Shown piece after piece: positions 26,641 through 35,737 of a DNA stretch of 64,000 bases (positions within the stretch are counted from its first letter, which is position 1; the number at the start of each line of letters is the position of its first letter). This stretch comes from Starkeya sp. ORNL1. GTDB taxonomy: Bacteria; Pseudomonadota; Alphaproteobacteria; Rhizobiales; Xanthobacteraceae. The stretch is from the NCBI RefSeq assembly GCF_012971745.1, contig NZ_CP048834.1, forward strand, positions 1,302,001 to 1,366,000, written 5' to 3'. Both the position numbers and the translations under genes were made by a program. The notes beneath the pieces are model-generated. The model searched no databases and was not told the origin of the DNA. It saw only the letters and a program-made list of their open reading frames with translations.

Positions 26641-27993
26641 TCAATCCTTCTCCGCGTACGGATTGTCCTTCTCGCGCAGCGTCAGCCTTATCGGCACGCC
26701 GGGCAGGTCGAAGGCGATGCGCAGGCCGTTGGTGAGATAGCGGATATAGCTCTCCGGCAGCGCATCGGCGCGCGAGCAGAACAGCACGAAGCTCGGCGGG
26801 CGGCTCTTGGGCTGGGTGATGTAGCGCAGCTTGATGCGCCGGCCGGACACCGCCGGCGGCGGATGGGTGTCCACCGTCTCGCTCAGCCAGCGGTTCAGCG
26901 GATTGGTCGCCACGCGGCGGTTCCACACCTCGTGCGCGGACTGGATCGCCTGCACCAGCCGGTCGAGGCCGGCGCCGGTCAGGCCGGAGACCAGTACCAC
27001 CGGCATGCCCTTCGCCTGCGGCAGCCAATGGTCGGCCTCCTCGCGCAGGCGGGAGGCGAAGCCGCTATCCTTGACGAGGTCGGACTTGCTGAGCGCCACC
27101 ACCAGCGCCCGGCCCTCGCGCACCACCAGGTCGGCGATGCGCAGGTCCTGCTCCTCGAAGGCGTGGGTGGCATCCATCAGCACCACCACCACCTCGGCGA
27201 ACTTGGCGGCGCGCAGGCCGTCCGCGACCGAGAGCTTCTCCAGCTTATCCTCGACGCGGGCGCGCTTCCTCATGCCCGCGGTGTCGAACACCTTCAGCTT
27301 CACGCCATGGCGCTCGACATCGACGGCGATGGAATCGCGGGTGATGCCGGCCTCGGGACCGACCAGCAAGCGGTCCTCGCCGAGCAGCGCATTGATGAGG
27401 GTCGACTTGCCGGCGTTGGGCCGGCCGAGCACGGCGACACGAATCGGACGGGCGGCCCCCTCCTCCGCCACGTCTTCTTCCGGCTCCTCGCCACCATCGT
27501 CGGGGAAACACTCTTTCAGCGCACGGAACAGGTCGCCCATACCCTCGCCATGCTCGGCGGAGATCGCGACCGGCTCACCGAGCCCGAGCGAGAACGCCTC
27601 CAGCATCCCGGACTCACTGTCGCGGCTCTCGCTCTTGTTGGCGACGACGATGGTGTGACGTCCGGAGCGGCGTGCCAGTTCGGCGAAGGCACGGTCCGAC
27701 GGCGTCAGCCCGGCACGGGCGTCGATCATGAACAGCAGGACGTCGGCTTCGGCGATGGCGGCCTCGGTCTGGGCCCGCATGCGGGCTTCCAGGCTCTCCG
27801 CCTTGGCCTCTTCAAGGCCGGCGGTATCGATGACGCGGAATTCGAGATGGCCGAGCCGGCCATCGCCCTCGCGGCGGTCGCGGGTGACCCCGGGGCGGTC
27901 GTCGACCAGCGCCAGGCGCTTGCCGACGAGGCGATTGAAGAGCGTCGACTTGCCGACATTCGGCCGGCCGACAATGGCGACGGTGAGGGACAT
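26641..27993 (-). CDS. der: Ribosome-assembly GTPase Der (EngA)
   Basis: A double GTPase needed for 50S maturation. The 450-residue protein has GTPase domain 1 with [14 protein letters not shown] (residues 8-21), [12 protein letters not shown] and NKSE. An acidic linker ([16 protein letters not shown]) follows. Domain 2 has [28 protein letters not shown] and SKSD, and the protein ends in a KH-like domain ([25 protein letters not shown]). The last gene of the nnrU-panB-TPR-lipoprotein-der run; it starts 6 bp after the lipoprotein gene. Confidence 0.97.
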   Translation of the reverse strand: MSLTVAIVGRPNVGKSTLFNRLVGKRLALVDDRPGVTRDRREGDGRLGHLEFRVIDTAGLEEAKAESLEARMRAQTEAAIAEADVLLFMIDARAGLTPSDRAFAELARRSGRHTIVVANKSESRDSESGMLEAFSLGLGEPVAISAEHGEGMGDLFRALKECFPDDGGEEPEEDVAEEGAARPIRVAVLGRPNAGKSTLINALLGEDRLLVGPEAGITRDSIAVDVERHGVKLKVFDTAGMRKRARVEDKLEKLSVADGLRAAKFAEVVVVLMDATHAFEEQDLRIADLVVREGRALVVALSKSDLVKDSGFASRLREEADHWLPQAKGMPVVLVSGLTGAGLDRLVQAIQSAHEVWNRRVATNPLNRWLSETVDTHPPPAVSGRRIKLRYITQPKSRPPSFVLFCSRADALPESYIRYLTNGLRIAFDLPGVPIRLTLREKDNPYAEKD

Positions 27994-27999
27994 GGCTGA

Positions 28000-28281
28000 T
28001 TATTGCGCCGGTTTCGCGGGCTTGGCGGCAACGGCTGCCGGGGATTCCGGCGTCGGAGCGGCGCCGTAGCTGCCGGCCGTCGCCGGCTGCGGCGGCGCCG
28101 CATTGTAGTCCACGCCCGGCACGCCCTCGGGGAATACCTGCACGCGCGTGCCGCTCAACTTCTTTTCCTTGTCGAACGGATTGAGCGCGTCCAGCGTCTC
28201 GCAGCCCGCCGCGGCCAAGGCAAGGCCGAGTGCGGCGGTGACGAGAGCCAATCGATAGAGCGGGCGCTGCCGGAGGGTCAT
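28000..28281 (-). CDS. Small lipoprotein
   Basis: A 93-residue protein with a lipoprotein signal: basic start MTLRQRPLYR, hydrophobic core and lipobox LAAAGC with Cys27. The mature part begins CETLDALNPFDKEKK. It then becomes Pro/Ala-rich toward the end (AAPPQPATAGSYGAAP). I do not recognise a defined family. It sits 10 bp after the TPR gene and 6 bp before der and is probably co-transcribed, suggesting an envelope role linked to the TPR protein. Confidence 0.75.
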   Translation of the reverse strand: MTLRQRPLYRLALVTAALGLALAAAGCETLDALNPFDKEKKLSGTRVQVFPEGVPGVDYNAAPPQPATAGSYGAAPTPESPAAVAAKPAKPAQ

Positions 28282-28291
28282 GGGCGTTCTC

Positions 28292-29350
28292 CTATTGCGG
28301 CGCTGCCGGCGCGGGAGCCGGCTCCGCGGGCGGAGCGGCGTCCGGCGCAGGGGCCGGGGCGGCGGATGCAGGCGGCGTAGGCTCGGCGGGCGCAGGCGCG
28401 GATTCGGCCGGCGCGGGCGTGGCGGCTTCCGGCGCAGTCGCCCCCGGAGCGGTCACCTCGGGCGCGGCCGGCACAACGGCTTCCGGCGCGGGCACCACAG
28501 GTTCCGGCGCCGGCACGGCAACCTCCGGCACGGCGGGCACCGCGGGCGCGGCCGGGGCCGGCGGCGTCAGCGATCCCTCGGGAATCGGCGAAGCACCGGG
28601 CAAGGTCGGCATCTCGGAGGCCGGCGGTAGCACGGGCGCGGTCGGCACCGGCAGTATCGGCGCGTTCGGCACCGGCAGCGCAGGCGCGGTGCTCGTAGCC
28701 GGCGGGGCGCCGGCAGTGGCGAGCGTGCGCATCAGTTCGGCGCGCTGGCGCATGCCAGGCGGCAACTCGCCATCGGCGAGCAGGGCCTCGAAGGTCTTGG
28801 TCGCGGCGTCATAGTCGCCGGCGCGATACTGGGCGAGGCCGAGGATCTCGCGCGCCGAGTTGCGGAACGCGCCGGTCGGGGTGTCGAGCGGCTTCATCCG
28901 CGCCTCGATGTCGGCAAGCGGCGCGGTGTCGACCAGCAGCAGGCCGGCGCGGATGCGGGCGACGTCGCGAGCCAGCGGATCGACGCCATTCTCGTTCGCC
29001 AGCGCATCATAGGCGGCGACCGCAGCGGCCTTGTCGGTATAGGCAAGCTCGGTGGCGGCGCGGAAGCGGGCGAGGATGCGATAGCCGCTGGTGCCGTCCT
29101 TGGCGATCTGGGCGAAGGCGGCCTGCGCCTCGGCGTGCTTGCCCTCGTCGGAGAGCTTGAGCGCGGCGGCAAAGCGCGCCCCGGAGGCCGCGGCCTCGCG
29201 GGTCTGCCACCATTCATAGCCGCGCCAGGCGCCGACGCCGATGACGATGAGCACGGCCAGCCCGATGATGTAGGAGCCGAAGCGGGACCAGATCTTGCCC
29301 AACCGCTCGCGACGGAGATCCTCGTCGATCTCGTTGAAAATATCAGCCAT
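28292..29350 (-). CDS. Membrane-anchored tetratricopeptide (YfgM-like) protein with Ala/Pro-rich tail
   Basis: A 352-residue protein. Residues about 27-45 form one membrane segment (YIIGLAVLIVIGVGAWRGYEWW) after a basic N-terminus that opens IFNEIDEDLRRERL, typical of the YfgM/TPR_21 family. TPR-like helices run from about 55 to 205. After residue about 210 there is a 140-residue low-complexity tail of Ala-Pro-Val-Glu repeats (APEPVVPAPEAVVPAAP). YfgM-type proteins work with periplasmic chaperones and BamB, and der follows in the same order in E. coli (yfgM-bamB-der). Here the small lipoprotein takes the BamB position. Confidence 0.8.
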   Translation of the reverse strand: MADIFNEIDEDLRRERLGKIWSRFGSYIIGLAVLIVIGVGAWRGYEWWQTREAAASGARFAAALKLSDEGKHAEAQAAFAQIAKDGTSGYRILARFRAATELAYTDKAAAVAAYDALANENGVDPLARDVARIRAGLLLVDTAPLADIEARMKPLDTPTGAFRNSAREILGLAQYRAGDYDAATKTFEALLADGELPPGMRQRAELMRTLATAGAPPATSTAPALPVPNAPILPVPTAPVLPPASEMPTLPGASPIPEGSLTPPAPAAPAVPAVPEVAVPAPEPVVPAPEAVVPAAPEVTAPGATAPEAATPAPAESAPAPAEPTPPASAAPAPAPDAAPPAEPAPAPAAPQ

Positions 29351-29457
29351 TTCTTATCCGTTGGGCGGCAGGCGAAGCGCAGGTGAGCGCCAGCCTTGAG
29401 GGCCGCGTAAGTTAGCGATGCGGCCTCATCAAGGCAAACCGCCGCGAGGTATCGGGA

Positions 29458-30279
29458 TCAGCCCTTTTTCGCAGCGTAAACATGCTCCGGACCGGGGAAG
29501 CTGCGGGCCCGCACCTCGGCGGCGTAATCCGCCACGGCGGCGCCGATCGAGGGGCCGATATCGGCGAACTTCTTGACGAAGCGCGGCACCCGGTCGGACA
29601 GGCCGAGCATGTCCTCCAGCACGAGGATCTGCCCGTCGCAGGCAGCCGAGCCGCCAATGCCGATGGTCGGCGGCGCGACCTCCCGGGTGATGGCGCGCGC
29701 CACCGGCTCCGCCACGGCCTCGACGACGATGGCGAAGGCGCCGGCCTCGGCAATGGCGCGGGCATCGTCGCGGATGATGTCGGCGCTGGCCTCGTCGCGA
29801 CCCAGCGCCTTGAACGAGCCGAGCGTGTTGATGGATTGCGGGGTGAGGCCGACATGGCCCATCACCGGTACACCACGGTCGGCGAGGAAGCGCACCGTCT
29901 CCGCCATGCGCCGCCCGCCCTCGAGCTTGATGGCGCCGGCGCCGGTCTCCTTCAGCACCCGCGAGGCGGTGGCGAAGGCGTGCTGCGGCGAGCCCTCATA
30001 GGAGCCGAACGGCAGGTCGACAACCACCAAGGCACGTGAAGAACCCCGCATAACCGCTTGGCCCTGCAGGATCATCATCTCCACCGTGACCGGCACGGTG
30101 GTCTCCATGCCGTGCATCACCATGCCCAGCGAATCGCCAACCAGGATGAAGTCGACATGCGGGTCGATCAGCCGGGCGGTATGGGCATGGTAGGAGGTGA
30201 GCGAGACGATCGGCTCGCCGCCCTTGCGGGCCCGGATATCGGGCGCGGTGAGCCTGCGGGCAGCGGACTGTAGGGACAT
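29458..30279 (-). CDS. panB: 3-methyl-2-oxobutanoate hydroxymethyltransferase
   Basis: First enzyme of pantothenate synthesis; it transfers a hydroxymethyl group from 5,10-methylene-THF to 2-oxoisovalerate. The 273-residue protein starts [21 protein letters not shown]. Metal and substrate motifs are [25 protein letters not shown] (printed here only as the positions about 30-54), [25 protein letters not shown] and the catalytic glutamate in [11 protein letters not shown]. It lies 5 bp after nnrU. Confidence 0.96.
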   Translation of the reverse strand: MSLQSAARRLTAPDIRARKGGEPIVSLTSYHAHTARLIDPHVDFILVGDSLGMVMHGMETTVPVTVEMMILQGQAVMRGSSRALVVVDLPFGSYEGSPQHAFATASRVLKETGAGAIKLEGGRRMAETVRFLADRGVPVMGHVGLTPQSINTLGSFKALGRDEASADIIRDDARAIAEAGAFAIVVEAVAEPVARAITREVAPPTIGIGGSAACDGQILVLEDMLGLSDRVPRFVKKFADIGPSIGAAVADYAAEVRARSFPGPEHVYAAKKG

Positions 30280-30284
30280 GATGT

Positions 30285-30857
30285 TCAGCTCGGCATTACG
30301 GGCACGCCCACCACATAAGGGTGGAACAGGAAGGCGAGCGCGGCATAAAGCACGAGACCGGCAATGACCGCAACGACATCGCCGCCCCACCCGGAGGGCG
30401 CGACCGGCAGCGGATCGCCGCGGCGCTTCAACGCGATGCGGTCATAGACCGCCCAGGCCAGTATCAGGACGCACAAGGTGATGGTGGCAGCATCACCATT
30501 GGCCAGCAGATGCGCGAGCGCCCAGGTCTTCACCGCGACCAGCAGCGGGTGCTTCAGCGTCGCCCGAATATGGCTCGGCACAAAGGCGGCGGCGGCGAAG
30601 ATGGAGGCGAACAGCATCAGGAGCAGCGTGATGTGCCGCATCGCCACCGGCGGATCCCAGAGCTGCGCCGGGCCCTGCGCCCGCCATGCCGCGTAGCCAT
30701 AGGCAGCGAGCACCAGGCCGGCGGCGGAGACCGCGGAATAGAGCCCCTTGTACGGCCCCTCCCCGATCCGGCCGATGAGCGCGGCGCGCGCCTCGCGGCG
30801 GGTGGTGAAGATGTGCGCACCGAGAAACAGCGCAAGGCCGACGAGCATCAGGATCAT
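30285..30857 (-). CDS. nnrU: NnrU family membrane protein
   Basis: A 190-residue protein with about five membrane segments. The pattern [71 protein letters not shown] is characteristic of NnrU. NnrU was named from denitrification gene clusters and is also related to isoprenoid and carotenoid isomerase-like (Z-ISO) membrane proteins. No denitrification genes are visible here, so a nitric-oxide-related role is not supported by context. Confidence 0.88.
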   Translation of the reverse strand: MILMLVGLALFLGAHIFTTRREARAALIGRIGEGPYKGLYSAVSAAGLVLAAYGYAAWRAQGPAQLWDPPVAMRHITLLLMLFASIFAAAAFVPSHIRATLKHPLLVAVKTWALAHLLANGDAATITLCVLILAWAVYDRIALKRRGDPLPVAPSGWGGDVVAVIAGLVLYAALAFLFHPYVVGVPVMPS

Positions 30858-31008
30858 GGCGACGGCTCCGGGAGGATTGAGGTCGCCGGCAAGCTAGATG
30901 GATTCCAATCCACGCGCCACGCGCCCGGCCCGCGGTACAGGGTCTCGGGGGATGAGGGCGCGCGCTTTGCGTGGGCATCGAAGGATGCCGAAGCAAAACG
31001 ATCTCACA

Positions 31009-31317
31009 TCACGCGGCATTCCGCGGCTCGATGGCGGCAAGAACGTCGGACATCTCCTCCCGAGAAACCTCAAGATCATATTTGCTCTGCATGTTCATGA
31101 ACCAACTCGCATCGACGCCGAGATAGCGACCGAGCTTGAGGGCGAGCGGCGCCGTGATGCGGTGGCGGCCATGGCACAAATCGTTCAGCTGGCCGCGGGA
31201 TACACCGATGGCGTTGGCAAGCGCGTAGACCGAGATGCCCATCGGATCGAGGAACTCTTCCTTCAGGATAACGCCGGGATGCGGAAGGGGAATTTCTCTT
31301 GCCAATGTCGCCTCCAT
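31009..31317 (-). CDS. higA: HigA-type antitoxin (XRE family HTH)
   Basis: A 102-residue protein with an XRE helix-turn-helix at about residues 28-80: DPMGISVYALANAIGVSRGQ, then LNDLCHGRHRITAPLALKLGRYLG. The opening IPLPHPGVILKEEFLDPMG is characteristic of the HigA/VapI family. I chose ATG 31317, which overlaps the toxin-frame stop (TGATG), over the TTG at 31320. It normally binds and neutralises HigB and represses its own operon. The tandem palindromes at 31608-31641 are its likely binding site. Confidence 0.92.
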   Translation of the reverse strand: MEATLAREIPLPHPGVILKEEFLDPMGISVYALANAIGVSRGQLNDLCHGRHRITAPLALKLGRYLGVDASWFMNMQSKYDLEVSREEMSDVLAAIEPRNAA

Positions 31318-31600
31318 CAATCGTGGTAATCGACAAACTCGACGTCATGGGCATCGCCGTCATACCAGATGAAGCAGATGCGCCATTGGTCGTTTACACG
31401 GATCGAATGCTGCCCGGCTCGGTTGCCGCCCAACTTTTCCAGTCGATTGCCAGGCGGCACACGCAAATCCTCCAGCCAGACGGCCGTATCCAGCAGGAAC
31501 AGCTTCTTCACGGTCCTTTTGCAAACATCCGGCGGCACGCCGCGTACAAAGCGTCCCTCAAAAGAGCTTGCGCCTCGTTCCCACGAAAGCTGACGATCAG
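31317..31600 (-). pseudogene. higB: HigB-type (RelE superfamily) toxin, apparently frameshifted
   Basis: The downstream part, reading FEGRFVRGVPPDV, then KKLFLLDTAVWLEDLRVPPGNRLEKL and GQHSIRVNDQWRICFIW, is a normal HigB mRNA interferase. The expected first strand (LIVSFRGNEAQAL) is encoded in another frame. The two frames meet at a run of four A (31560-31563), where one extra base would restore the gene. The codon at the expected initiation position (31598-31600) is CTG, not ATG. An open frame from 31631 exists, but its first 25 residues overlap the operator palindromes and are not HigB-like. It is either inactivated or made by frameshifting; a sequencing error is also possible. Confidence 0.68.
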
Positions 31601-31607
31601 AGCATGC

Positions 31608-31641
31608 GTACCAAGATCTGGTACGTACCAAAATATGGTAC
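31608..31641. promoter_or_regulatory. Tandem operator palindromes of the higBA locus
   Basis: Two directly abutting 17-bp palindromes: GTACCAAGATCTGGTAC (31608-31624) and GTACCAAAATATGGTAC (31625-31641). Both have the form GTACCA-N5-TGGTAC and lie just upstream of the toxin coding region. This is the expected arrangement for cooperative binding of an XRE-type antitoxin. Confidence 0.72.
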
Positions 31642-31677
31642 GTCGCCGCTTGATCAAAGCGTTTCTGGTGAGCGATC

Positions 31678-32082
31678 TCAGCGGTCTGCCTTCGCCTCGC
31701 GCTGGATCGGCGGCGGCTCCGGCGGGCGCTCGAAGACGATGCCGCATTTCTTCTCGATGGATACGCGCTCGATGGCCTCCATCTCGCCCTTCAGCCGGGC
31801 GAGTTCGGCCGTCGTCGCATCATCGCCGCCGATGAAGAACAGCGCGGGCCAGAACACCACGATGCTCACCGTGGTCGCCACTGCGTCGCTGGTGGCCTTC
31901 TTGTTCTGGACGCCGGTCAATTGCTGCACCCGTGCGGAAATGCGCTCCGCCTCCTGGCTGATCTGTGCGCAGTCATATTGCTGGTAACTCAGTGGCGACA
32001 CATAGGCCGCCGCGACCTTGTCAGCCGACTTCGCACACGCGCCGAGCGCGATCATCGCGCAAAGCGCTAAAAACCAGTTCAT
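31678..32082 (-). CDS. Putative lipoprotein with a C-terminal hydrophobic segment
   Basis: A 134-residue protein starting MNWFLALCAM with a lipobox IALGAC (Cys16). The mature part contains SPLSYQQYDCAQISQEAERISARVQQLTG. Next is a hydrophobic stretch VATTVSIVVFWPALFFIGG (about 69-87), and then a charged helix ending IEKKCGIVFERPPEPPP. Proteins with a YQQYDCAQI-type motif occur as uncharacterised lipoproteins in many proteobacteria. The start at 32082 is preferred over 32112 because it places the signal peptide at the N-terminus. Function unknown. Confidence 0.72.
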   Translation of the reverse strand: MNWFLALCAMIALGACAKSADKVAAAYVSPLSYQQYDCAQISQEAERISARVQQLTGVQNKKATSDAVATTVSIVVFWPALFFIGGDDATTAELARLKGEMEAIERVSIEKKCGIVFERPPEPPPIQREAKADR

Positions 32083-32309
32083 GCCAACCCCCAATTGAAG
32101 AGCGGCGAGCATATTTCAGGCGTGCAACCGAGTCACCGACAGAGCTGACCTATCGACATGTCTCTTTGTCGCGCTTCCCAATTCTTAAACCGCCTCCTCG
32201 ATTTCTCCGGCTCGTCGTCACCTGCCCTCAACCATGTGAACGCTCCGTGCTTCCCGCAGGAGGATCAATCGTGGCAATATCGCGGCAGGGTAGAAGTGAG
32301 GGGAGTGCG

Positions 32310-32747
32310 ATGAAGCGGATCATCACCGCCTTCGCAAGCATGGCCTTTGCAGGACTTGCATGCGTTTTGTCATCGACGGTGGCCAGTGCCAATGTCGTGG
32401 CGAGGGTCGATATTTCCAGCCAGCGCATGAACGTCTCGGTCGACGGCTGGCCGCGCTATAGCTGGGCCGTGTCGACCGCACGGCGCGGCTTCAATACGCC
32501 GACCGGCAGCTACCGGCCGCAGCGCCTGTACCGCAGCTACTTCTCGAAGAAGTACTACAACTCGCCGATGCCGCATTCGATCTTCTTCCGCGGCGGCTAC
32601 GCGATCCACGGCACCAACTATATGGGGCAGCTCGGCCGACCGGCCTCGCATGGCTGCATCCGGCTGGCGCCCGGCAATGCGGCAACGCTCTATTCGCTGG
32701 TGCAATCATACGGTAAAGGCAACACGCGGATCGTCATCGCACGCTAG
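32310..32747 (+). CDS. L,D-transpeptidase (YkuD domain)
   Basis: A 145-residue exported protein: signal peptide to about residue 27 (TVASANV), then a compact YkuD domain. The catalytic motif is complete: YAIHGTNYMGQLGRPASHGCIRLAP with the nucleophile cysteine in SHGCIRL. Such enzymes form 3-3 peptidoglycan crosslinks or attach proteins to peptidoglycan in the periplasm. I chose ATG 32310 because GAGGGGAG lies a few bases upstream and it fits the signal peptide; the open frame upstream to 31965 has no such features. Confidence 0.92.
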   Translation: MKRIITAFASMAFAGLACVLSSTVASANVVARVDISSQRMNVSVDGWPRYSWAVSTARRGFNTPTGSYRPQRLYRSYFSKKYYNSPMPHSIFFRGGYAIHGTNYMGQLGRPASHGCIRLAPGNAATLYSLVQSYGKGNTRIVIAR

Positions 32748-32856
32748 CTCACACGCCCCACCACATGTGAACTTGTGCTCCGGTCGATGATGCTATCGTG
32801 CTCCCGGTCCGCCTTCGCGGGCGGACAAGGTCGCGCATGCGGCCGCGGAAGGGCCC

Positions 32857-34023
32857 ATGCTGCTCGACTACACGTCGCTCCTGCTGTCCATCGGCTTCTC
32901 GGCTGTCTGCCTGTCGGCCATATTGTTCGCCGCATGGCTCACCGCGCGCACCGAGGGCTTCCTGCTGACCTGGGCAGCCGGCACCGCCTGCGTGGTCGGC
33001 AATGTCTTCACCTACAGCGTCTATGTCGATGCCCCGAGCCCGACGCTCGGCGTGATCGCCTTCGCCTTCCTGCTCGGGGGGCTCAGCGTGCTCTATGGCG
33101 CGGCGCGGCAGTTCCGCCTCGGTCGCCTGCCGTGGCGTCGCACATTGATAGCGGGCGTACTCTCGCTCGGCATCGCGCTGCCGCCGATCGGGATCGGCTA
33201 TGACGGCGTCGGCTTCGCTCTGGTGAACATCGCGGCGGCGCTGCTGCTCGCCATCACCGCTCATGAATATTGGATCGGACGCCATGAGGCGCCGAGCGCC
33301 ATCACCGGCATCGCCGCGCTCTATCTGCTGGTCGGCATCTCCTTCGCGCTGTGCGGACTGGTGCTGAGCCTCGACGGCAAGCTGGTGCTTGACGGGCCAC
33401 CGAGCAACTGGGCGGAAGACCTCAATCTCATCATCGTCATCGCCGGTGTGCCGGGCATCGGCGCGATGTCGCTGGCACTCAACCAGACGCGCCTTGCCCG
33501 CACCCACAAGCGCGAGGCGATGACCGATCCGCTGACCGGGCTGCTGAACCGCCGCGCGCTGTTCGATGCCCATGATAGCGGACCGCTGCGCGGCCAGATG
33601 GCGGTGATCCTGTTCGACATCGACCGCTTCAAGCGCATCAATGACGAGCACGGCCACGCCACCGGCGACCTCGTCATCTCGCTGTTCGCGCAAGCGCTGC
33701 GCGAGAGCCTCGGTGGCGGCGAATCCGCGGCGCGGCTCGGCGGCGAGGAGTTCGCACTGGTGCTGCCGAAATCGAGTGCCGAGGCCGCGCTGCGCCATGC
33801 CGAGCGGGTTCGGTCCGATTTCGCCGCGCTGGCGCTGCACCAGGGCGGTCTCGCCTGCACCGCCAGCGCCGGCATCGCCTTCGGCGAGGCCCATGGCAGC
33901 AGCTTCGAGGCGGTGCTGAACGCCGCCGACCAGGCGCTCTACCAGGCCAAGCGCACCGGGCGCGACCGCATCGCCTCCGCCGGCCTGCGCCTCGTCGAAC
34001 CGAGCCCGCGCTTCAGACGCTGA
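32857..34023 (+). CDS. Membrane-bound diguanylate cyclase (GGDEF)
   Basis: A 388-residue protein with about six to seven membrane segments in residues 1-210, then a GGDEF domain (about 222-385). The GGDEF domain has the motif variant GGEEF in AARLGGEEFALVLPKS, MTDPLTGLLNRRALFD at its start and FDIDRFKRINDEHGHATGD. It should make cyclic di-GMP from two GTP. No RxxD inhibitory site is evident five residues before GGEEF. The 3' end overlaps the convergent antiporter gene by 11 bp. Confidence 0.92.
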   Translation: MLLDYTSLLLSIGFSAVCLSAILFAAWLTARTEGFLLTWAAGTACVVGNVFTYSVYVDAPSPTLGVIAFAFLLGGLSVLYGAARQFRLGRLPWRRTLIAGVLSLGIALPPIGIGYDGVGFALVNIAAALLLAITAHEYWIGRHEAPSAITGIAALYLLVGISFALCGLVLSLDGKLVLDGPPSNWAEDLNLIIVIAGVPGIGAMSLALNQTRLARTHKREAMTDPLTGLLNRRALFDAHDSGPLRGQMAVILFDIDRFKRINDEHGHATGDLVISLFAQALRESLGGGESAARLGGEEFALVLPKSSAEAALRHAERVRSDFAALALHQGGLACTASAGIAFGEAHGSSFEAVLNAADQALYQAKRTGRDRIASAGLRLVEPSPRFRR

Positions 34024-35443
34024 TCTGCCCCGTCGCCAGCCCGTACGCGGCGGCGAGCGCGCCGGCCACGGCGACGGCGAACATCACCACCTCGATGACG
34101 GTGAACACCGGTCGCCCCTGCTCGCGCCGGGTGATGACATAAAGCAGCGTGCCAGGCGCATAGATCACCGCCGACAGCAGCAGGAATTTCAACCCGCCCG
34201 CATAGATCAGGCCAAGCGCGTAGAGCGTGGCGAGGCCGGCGCGGACCAGATCGCCGCGCCGCTCCGGCGCAACCGGACGATAGCTCTCGCCCGTTATAGC
34301 CAGCTTCAGCGCATAGGCGGCGACCAGCAGATAGGGGATCAGGATCATCGAGCTGGTGAGCTTCAGCGCCAGCAGGAAGGCCTGCTCGGCGAACAGCGTG
34401 ATGATGAGGAAGCTCTGCACCAGCGCATTGGTGAGCCAGAGCGCGGCGGCCGGCACGGCGCGGGCATTCTCCCGCGCCAGGAAGGCCGGCATGCTCTCCA
34501 TCTTCGCGGCGGAAAACAGCACCTCGGCGGCGAGCAGCGACCAGGACAGATAGGCGCCCATCACCGAGATGATGAGGCCGGCGCTGACGAACACCGCGCC
34601 CCAAGGCCCGACCACCGCCTGCAGCACCCCGGCCATGGAGGGGTTGCGCAGGGCGCCCAGTTCCTCGCGCGGCAGCACGCCATAGGACAGCACGGTGATC
34701 ATGACCATCAGTGCCAGCACGCCGAGGAAGCCGAGCAACGTGGCGAGGCCGACATCCTCGCGCCGGCGGGCATAGCGCGAATAGACGCTGGCGCCTTCGA
34801 TGCCGACGAACACGAACACCGTCACCAGCATGGTGCCGCGCACCTGGGCGAACAGGTTAGGGGTCTCGGCGCCGGCGCCGCCGGAGAGGTTGGCGGCGAA
34901 CACGTCCGGCTTGAACGCCGCCGCGACGATGACGATGAACAGGATGATCGGGATGATCTTGGCGACGGTGGCGATGCGGTTGAGGCTCGCCGCCTCCTTG
35001 ACGCCGCGCAGGATCAGGAAATGCACGGTCCACAGGATCACCGAGGAGACCGCGACCGCCTGCACGGTGTTGCCGTCGCCGAAGACGGGGATCAGCGCAC
35101 CGAGCGTCGACTTGATGAGTACGAAATAGGAGACATTGCCGAGGCAGCACACGGTCCAGTAGCCAAGCGCGGAGAGGAAGCCGGGATATTCGCCGAAGCC
35201 GGCCTTGGCATAGGCATAGACGCCGGCATCGAGCTCCGGCTTGCGGCGCGCCAGGGTCTGGAACACGAAGGCCAGCATCAGCATGCCGCCGCCGGCAATG
35301 GCCCAGGCGATCAGCGCGCCATAGACGCCGGTGGCGCGGCCGAAGGTCTGCGGCAGCGAGAAGATGCCGGCCCCGACCATGGAGCCGACCACCATGGCGG
35401 TCAAAGTGAAGACGGAGAATTTCTGCGTCTGTTCGGCAGCCAT
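34013..35443 (-). CDS. Basic amino acid/polyamine antiporter, ArcD-like (APC superfamily)
   Basis: A 476-residue protein with about 12 membrane segments. The opening LTAMVVGSMVGAGIFSLPQTFGRATG is the APC substrate-binding helix 1. GVKEAASLNRIATVAKIIPI, then FVFVGIEGASVYSRYARRREDVG and SAGLIISVMGAYLSWSLLAAEVL are characteristic of arginine:ornithine antiporters (ArcD/YdgI group). No arginine deiminase genes are visible nearby, so the exact substrate is uncertain. A family-A repeat lies in its upstream gap. Confidence 0.88.
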   Translation of the reverse strand: MAAEQTQKFSVFTLTAMVVGSMVGAGIFSLPQTFGRATGVYGALIAWAIAGGGMLMLAFVFQTLARRKPELDAGVYAYAKAGFGEYPGFLSALGYWTVCCLGNVSYFVLIKSTLGALIPVFGDGNTVQAVAVSSVILWTVHFLILRGVKEAASLNRIATVAKIIPIILFIVIVAAAFKPDVFAANLSGGAGAETPNLFAQVRGTMLVTVFVFVGIEGASVYSRYARRREDVGLATLLGFLGVLALMVMITVLSYGVLPREELGALRNPSMAGVLQAVVGPWGAVFVSAGLIISVMGAYLSWSLLAAEVLFSAAKMESMPAFLARENARAVPAAALWLTNALVQSFLIITLFAEQAFLLALKLTSSMILIPYLLVAAYALKLAITGESYRPVAPERRGDLVRAGLATLYALGLIYAGGLKFLLLSAVIYAPGTLLYVITRREQGRPVFTVIEVVMFAVAVAGALAAAYGLATGQISV

Positions 35444-35607
35444 GGGTACCCGCGTGACATGATCGCCCGCACGCGCGCCGCGCGGGCTAAGATCATGTCA
35501 ATGGATCGGGTGGGCGGGCCGTCAAGTCGCCCGGCGCCCGGGCGTGCGAATGCGGGACGTGGCGCGCAGTTTTGGGACGCTCGGAGGCTAGTGACTCAAC
35601 ATAGCCA

Positions 35608-35718
35608 CGTCATCCCGAGGTGCGAGCAAGGCGAGCCTCGAAGGATGTTCTAGCAGGGGGCGGCCGCTGGGGTGGGCATCCTTCGAGGCCCGGCGTTGCC
35701 GGGCACCTCAGGATGACG
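35608..35718. repeat. Palindromic intergenic repeat, family A, copy 3
   Basis: Two half-units in head-to-head order: CGTCATCCCGAGGTG...CCTCGAAGGATG (35608-35647) and CATCCTTCGAGG...CACCTCAGGATGACG (35677-35718), with tips GCGAGC-AAG-GCGAGC-like and GCCCGGC-GTT-GCCGGGC. It lies between the antiporter and prfC genes. Confidence 0.8.
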
Positions 35719-35737
35719 TTATTCTTTTGAATTCGAT

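Noticed and set aside
31317..31631. Taking the 104-codon frame from 31631 as an intact HigB
   Set aside because: Its first 25 residues come from the operator palindromes and from the wrong frame of the toxin's first strand; the conserved start is in another frame.
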